From Pseudescherichia sp031998825 (GTDB lineage Bacteria > Pseudomonadota > Gammaproteobacteria > Enterobacterales > Enterobacteriaceae), in assembly GCF_031998825.1 (NCBI RefSeq), contig NZ_DAMACX010000020.1, positions 11,134 to 75,133 on the forward strand: DNA of 64,000 nucleotides, given 5' to 3'. Below, piece after piece: positions 62,365 through 64,000 of the stretch. The translations under genes were made by a program, and so were the position numbers. A model generated the notes under the pieces. That model made no database searches and was not told where the DNA came from. It saw only the letters and a program-made list of their open reading frames with translations. How positions within the stretch are numbered: the stretch's first letter is position 1; each line of letters opens with the position of its first letter.

Positions 62365-64000
62365 ATGTCAGAACGTCTCCAAAATGACGTGGATCCGATC
62401 GAAACTCGCGACTGGCAACAGGCGATCGAATCGGTCATCCGTGAAGAAGGTGTTGAGCGCGCTCAGTATCTAATTGAACAGATGCTTTCTGAAGCCCGCA
62501 AAGGCGGCGTGAAAGTAGCTGCAGGTGCAGGGGCTAACAACTACGTAAACACGATTGCCGTTGAAGACGAACCGGAATACCCGGGCAATCTGGATCTGGA
62601 ACGCCGCATTCGTTCTGCAATCCGCTGGAACGCCATCATGACCGTTCTGCGTGCGTCCAAAAAAGATCTGGAGCTGGGCGGCCACATGGCTTCCTTCCAG
62701 TCTTCTGCAACCGTTTATGAAGTGTGCTTCAACCACTTCTTCCGCGCGCGTACCGAGAAAGACGGCGGCGACCTGGTGTACTTCCAGGGCCACATCTCTC
62801 CAGGCGTCTACGCACGTGCCTTCCTGGAAGGTCGTCTGACTGAAGAGCAGATGAACAACTTCCGTCAGGAAGTGCATGGCAACGGCCTCTCCTCTTACCC
62901 GCACCCGAAACTGATGCCAGAATTCTGGCAGTTCCCGACCGTATCTATGGGTCTGGGCCCGATCGGTGCGATCTACCAGGCTAAGTTCCTGAAATATCTG
63001 GAACACCGTGGCCTGAAAGATACCTCTGAGCAGACCGTTTACGCCTTCCTGGGCGACGGTGAGATGGATGAGCCGGAATCTAAAGGCGCAATCACCATCG
63101 CCACCCGTGAGAAGCTGGACAACCTGTGCTTCATCATCAACTGTAACCTGCAGCGTCTGGATGGTCCGGTAACCGGTAACGGCAAGATCATCAACGAACT
63201 GGAAGGCATCTTCGCTGGTGCTGGCTGGAACGTAATCAAGGTAATGTGGGGCGGTCGTTGGGATGAGCTGCTGCGTAAAGACACCAGCGGTAAACTGATC
63301 CAGCTGATGAACGAAACCGTTGACGGCGACTACCAGACCTTTAAATCCCGCGACGGCGCTTACGTGCGTGAGCACTTCTTCGGTAAATACCCGGAGACCG
63401 CAGCGCTGGTTGCCGACTGGACTGACGAGCAGATCTGGGCCCTGAACCGCGGTGGTCACGATCCGAAGAAAGTCTACGCTGCACTGAAAAAAGCGCAGGA
63501 AACCAAAGGTAAAGCAACTGTCATCCTGGCCCACACCGTTAAAGGTTACGGCATGGGTGATACCGCTGAAGGTAAAAACATCGCTCACCAGGTTAAGAAA
63601 ATGAACATGGACGGCGTGCGCTATATCCGCGACCGTTTCAGCGTTCCAGTAACCGACGAGCAGGTTGAAAACCTCTCTTACATCACCTTCCCGGAAGGTT
63701 CTGAAGAGCACACCTACCTGCACGCCCAGCGTCAGAAGCTGAACGGCTACCTGCCGTCCCGCCAGCCTAACTTCAGCGAGAAGCTGGAGCTGCCTGCGCT
63801 GGAAGACTTCAAATCGCTGCTGGAAGAGCAGAACAAAGAGATCTCCACCACTATCGCTTTCGTTCGCGCCCTGAACGTGATGCTGAAGAACAAGTCGATC
63901 AAAGATCGTCTGGTTCCGATCATCGCTGACGAAGCGCGTACCTTCGGTATGGAAGGTCTGTTCCGTCAGATCGGTATCTACAGCCCGAACGGCCAGCAGT
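62365..64000 (+). CDS. aceE: Pyruvate dehydrogenase E1 component, 5' part
   Basis: The first 545 codons of AceE (E. coli 887), cut by the window edge. It is the ThDP-dependent decarboxylase of the pyruvate dehydrogenase complex. The start MSERLQNDVDPIETRDWQQA at 62365 follows AAGGA. HISPGVYARAFLEGR and the ThDP-binding FLGDGEMDEPESKGAI through INCNLQRLDGPVTGN are present. It belongs to pdhR-aceEF-lpd. Confidence 0.98.
   Translation, partial: MSERLQNDVDPIETRDWQQAIESVIREEGVERAQYLIEQMLSEARKGGVKVAAGAGANNYVNTIAVEDEPEYPGNLDLERRIRSAIRWNAIMTVLRASKKDLELGGHMASFQSSATVYEVCFNHFFRARTEKDGGDLVYFQGHISPGVYARAFLEGRLTEEQMNNFRQEVHGNGLSSYPHPKLMPEFWQFPTVSMGLGPIGAIYQAKFLKYLEHRGLKDTSEQTVYAFLGDGEMDEPESKGAITIATREKLDNLCFIINCNLQRLDGPVTGNGKIINELEGIFAGAGWNVIKVMWGGRWDELLRKDTSGKLIQLMNETVDGDYQTFKSRDGAYVREHFFGKYPETAALVADWTDEQIWALNRGGHDPKKVYAALKKAQETKGKATVILAHTVKGYGMGDTAEGKNIAHQVKKMNMDGVRYIRDRFSVPVTDEQVENLSYITFPEGSEEHTYLHAQRQKLNGYLPSRQPNFSEKLELPALEDFKSLLEEQNKEISTTIAFVRALNVMLKNKSIKDRLVPIIADEARTFGMEGLFRQIGIYSPNGQQ

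Noticed and set aside
62470..63723. A 417-codon open frame opposite aceE
   Set aside because: aceE is certain and highly codon-biased, which leaves long stop-free antisense frames by chance. The translation has no recognisable domain. The frame opposite secA at 46413-47663 was rejected for the same reason.
1..64000. CRISPR arrays, insertion sequences, prophage, tRNA or rRNA genes
   Set aside because: No regular spacer repeats, transposase-like proteins, integrases or tRNA-like cloverleafs were seen. The only repeats are REP/BIME palindromes.

Overview
The window is a conserved chromosomal segment from a member of the Enterobacteriaceae. Gene order and protein identities follow the 1 to 3 minute region of the Escherichia coli map almost gene for gene: rapA, polB, araDAB, araC, yabI, thiQPB, sgrR/sgrS, setA, leuDCBAL, leuO, ilvIH, cra, the mra/dcw cell-division and wall cluster, secM-secA-mutT, yacG-zapD-coaE, guaC, hofCB-ppdD, nadC, ampDE, aroP, pdhR and aceE. 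The GC-rich coding sequence and two insertions relative to the E. coli order recalled here point to an Enterobacter/Lelliottia/Leclercia/Kosakonia-type genome. The genus cannot be fixed from this window alone. I see no prophage, insertion sequence, CRISPR array, tRNA or rRNA.

Layout. Positions 1-2767 hold the start of rapA and the SOS polymerase gene polB, with a LexA box. Positions 2843-7981 hold the arabinose catabolic operon araBAD, a regulatory region with recognisable CRP and AraC sites, and araC. Positions 8107-15333 hold the DedA protein YabI, the thiamin ABC importer thiBPQ behind a TPP riboswitch, and the glucose-phosphate stress module sgrR / sgrS / setA. SgrS here is only about 90 nt and has no room for SgrT. 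Positions 15409-24790 hold a small secreted YhcN-like protein, the attenuated leu operon, leuO and ilvIH. Positions 24809-44503 hold cra and the cell-wall and division cluster mraZ to lpxC. Positions 44795-48513 hold secM-secA-mutT. Positions 48587-56950 hold yacG-zapD-coaE, guaC, the type IV pilin genes, nadC and ampDE. Positions 57028-59384 hold an accessory pair, a GH43 glycosidase and a GPH-family sugar symporter. Positions 59560-64000 hold aroP, pdhR and the 5' part of aceE.

The most interesting inference concerns the accessory GH43/symporter pair. Its upstream region carries a CRP-like site and an AraC half-site-like 17-mer. Their spacing to each other, to a -10-like element and to the start codon nearly matches that of araBAD in the same window. 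The simplest reading is an arabinoside uptake and hydrolysis operon that feeds araBAD and is controlled by AraC and CRP. Other points worth a look are the minimal SgrS, a HofB ATPase without its N-terminal domain, a FruL-like leader ORF before cra, a 22-pair hairpin before aceE, and abrupt codon-usage shifts inside ftsI and ddlB. I found no clearly novel multi-gene system; most of the window is core genome.
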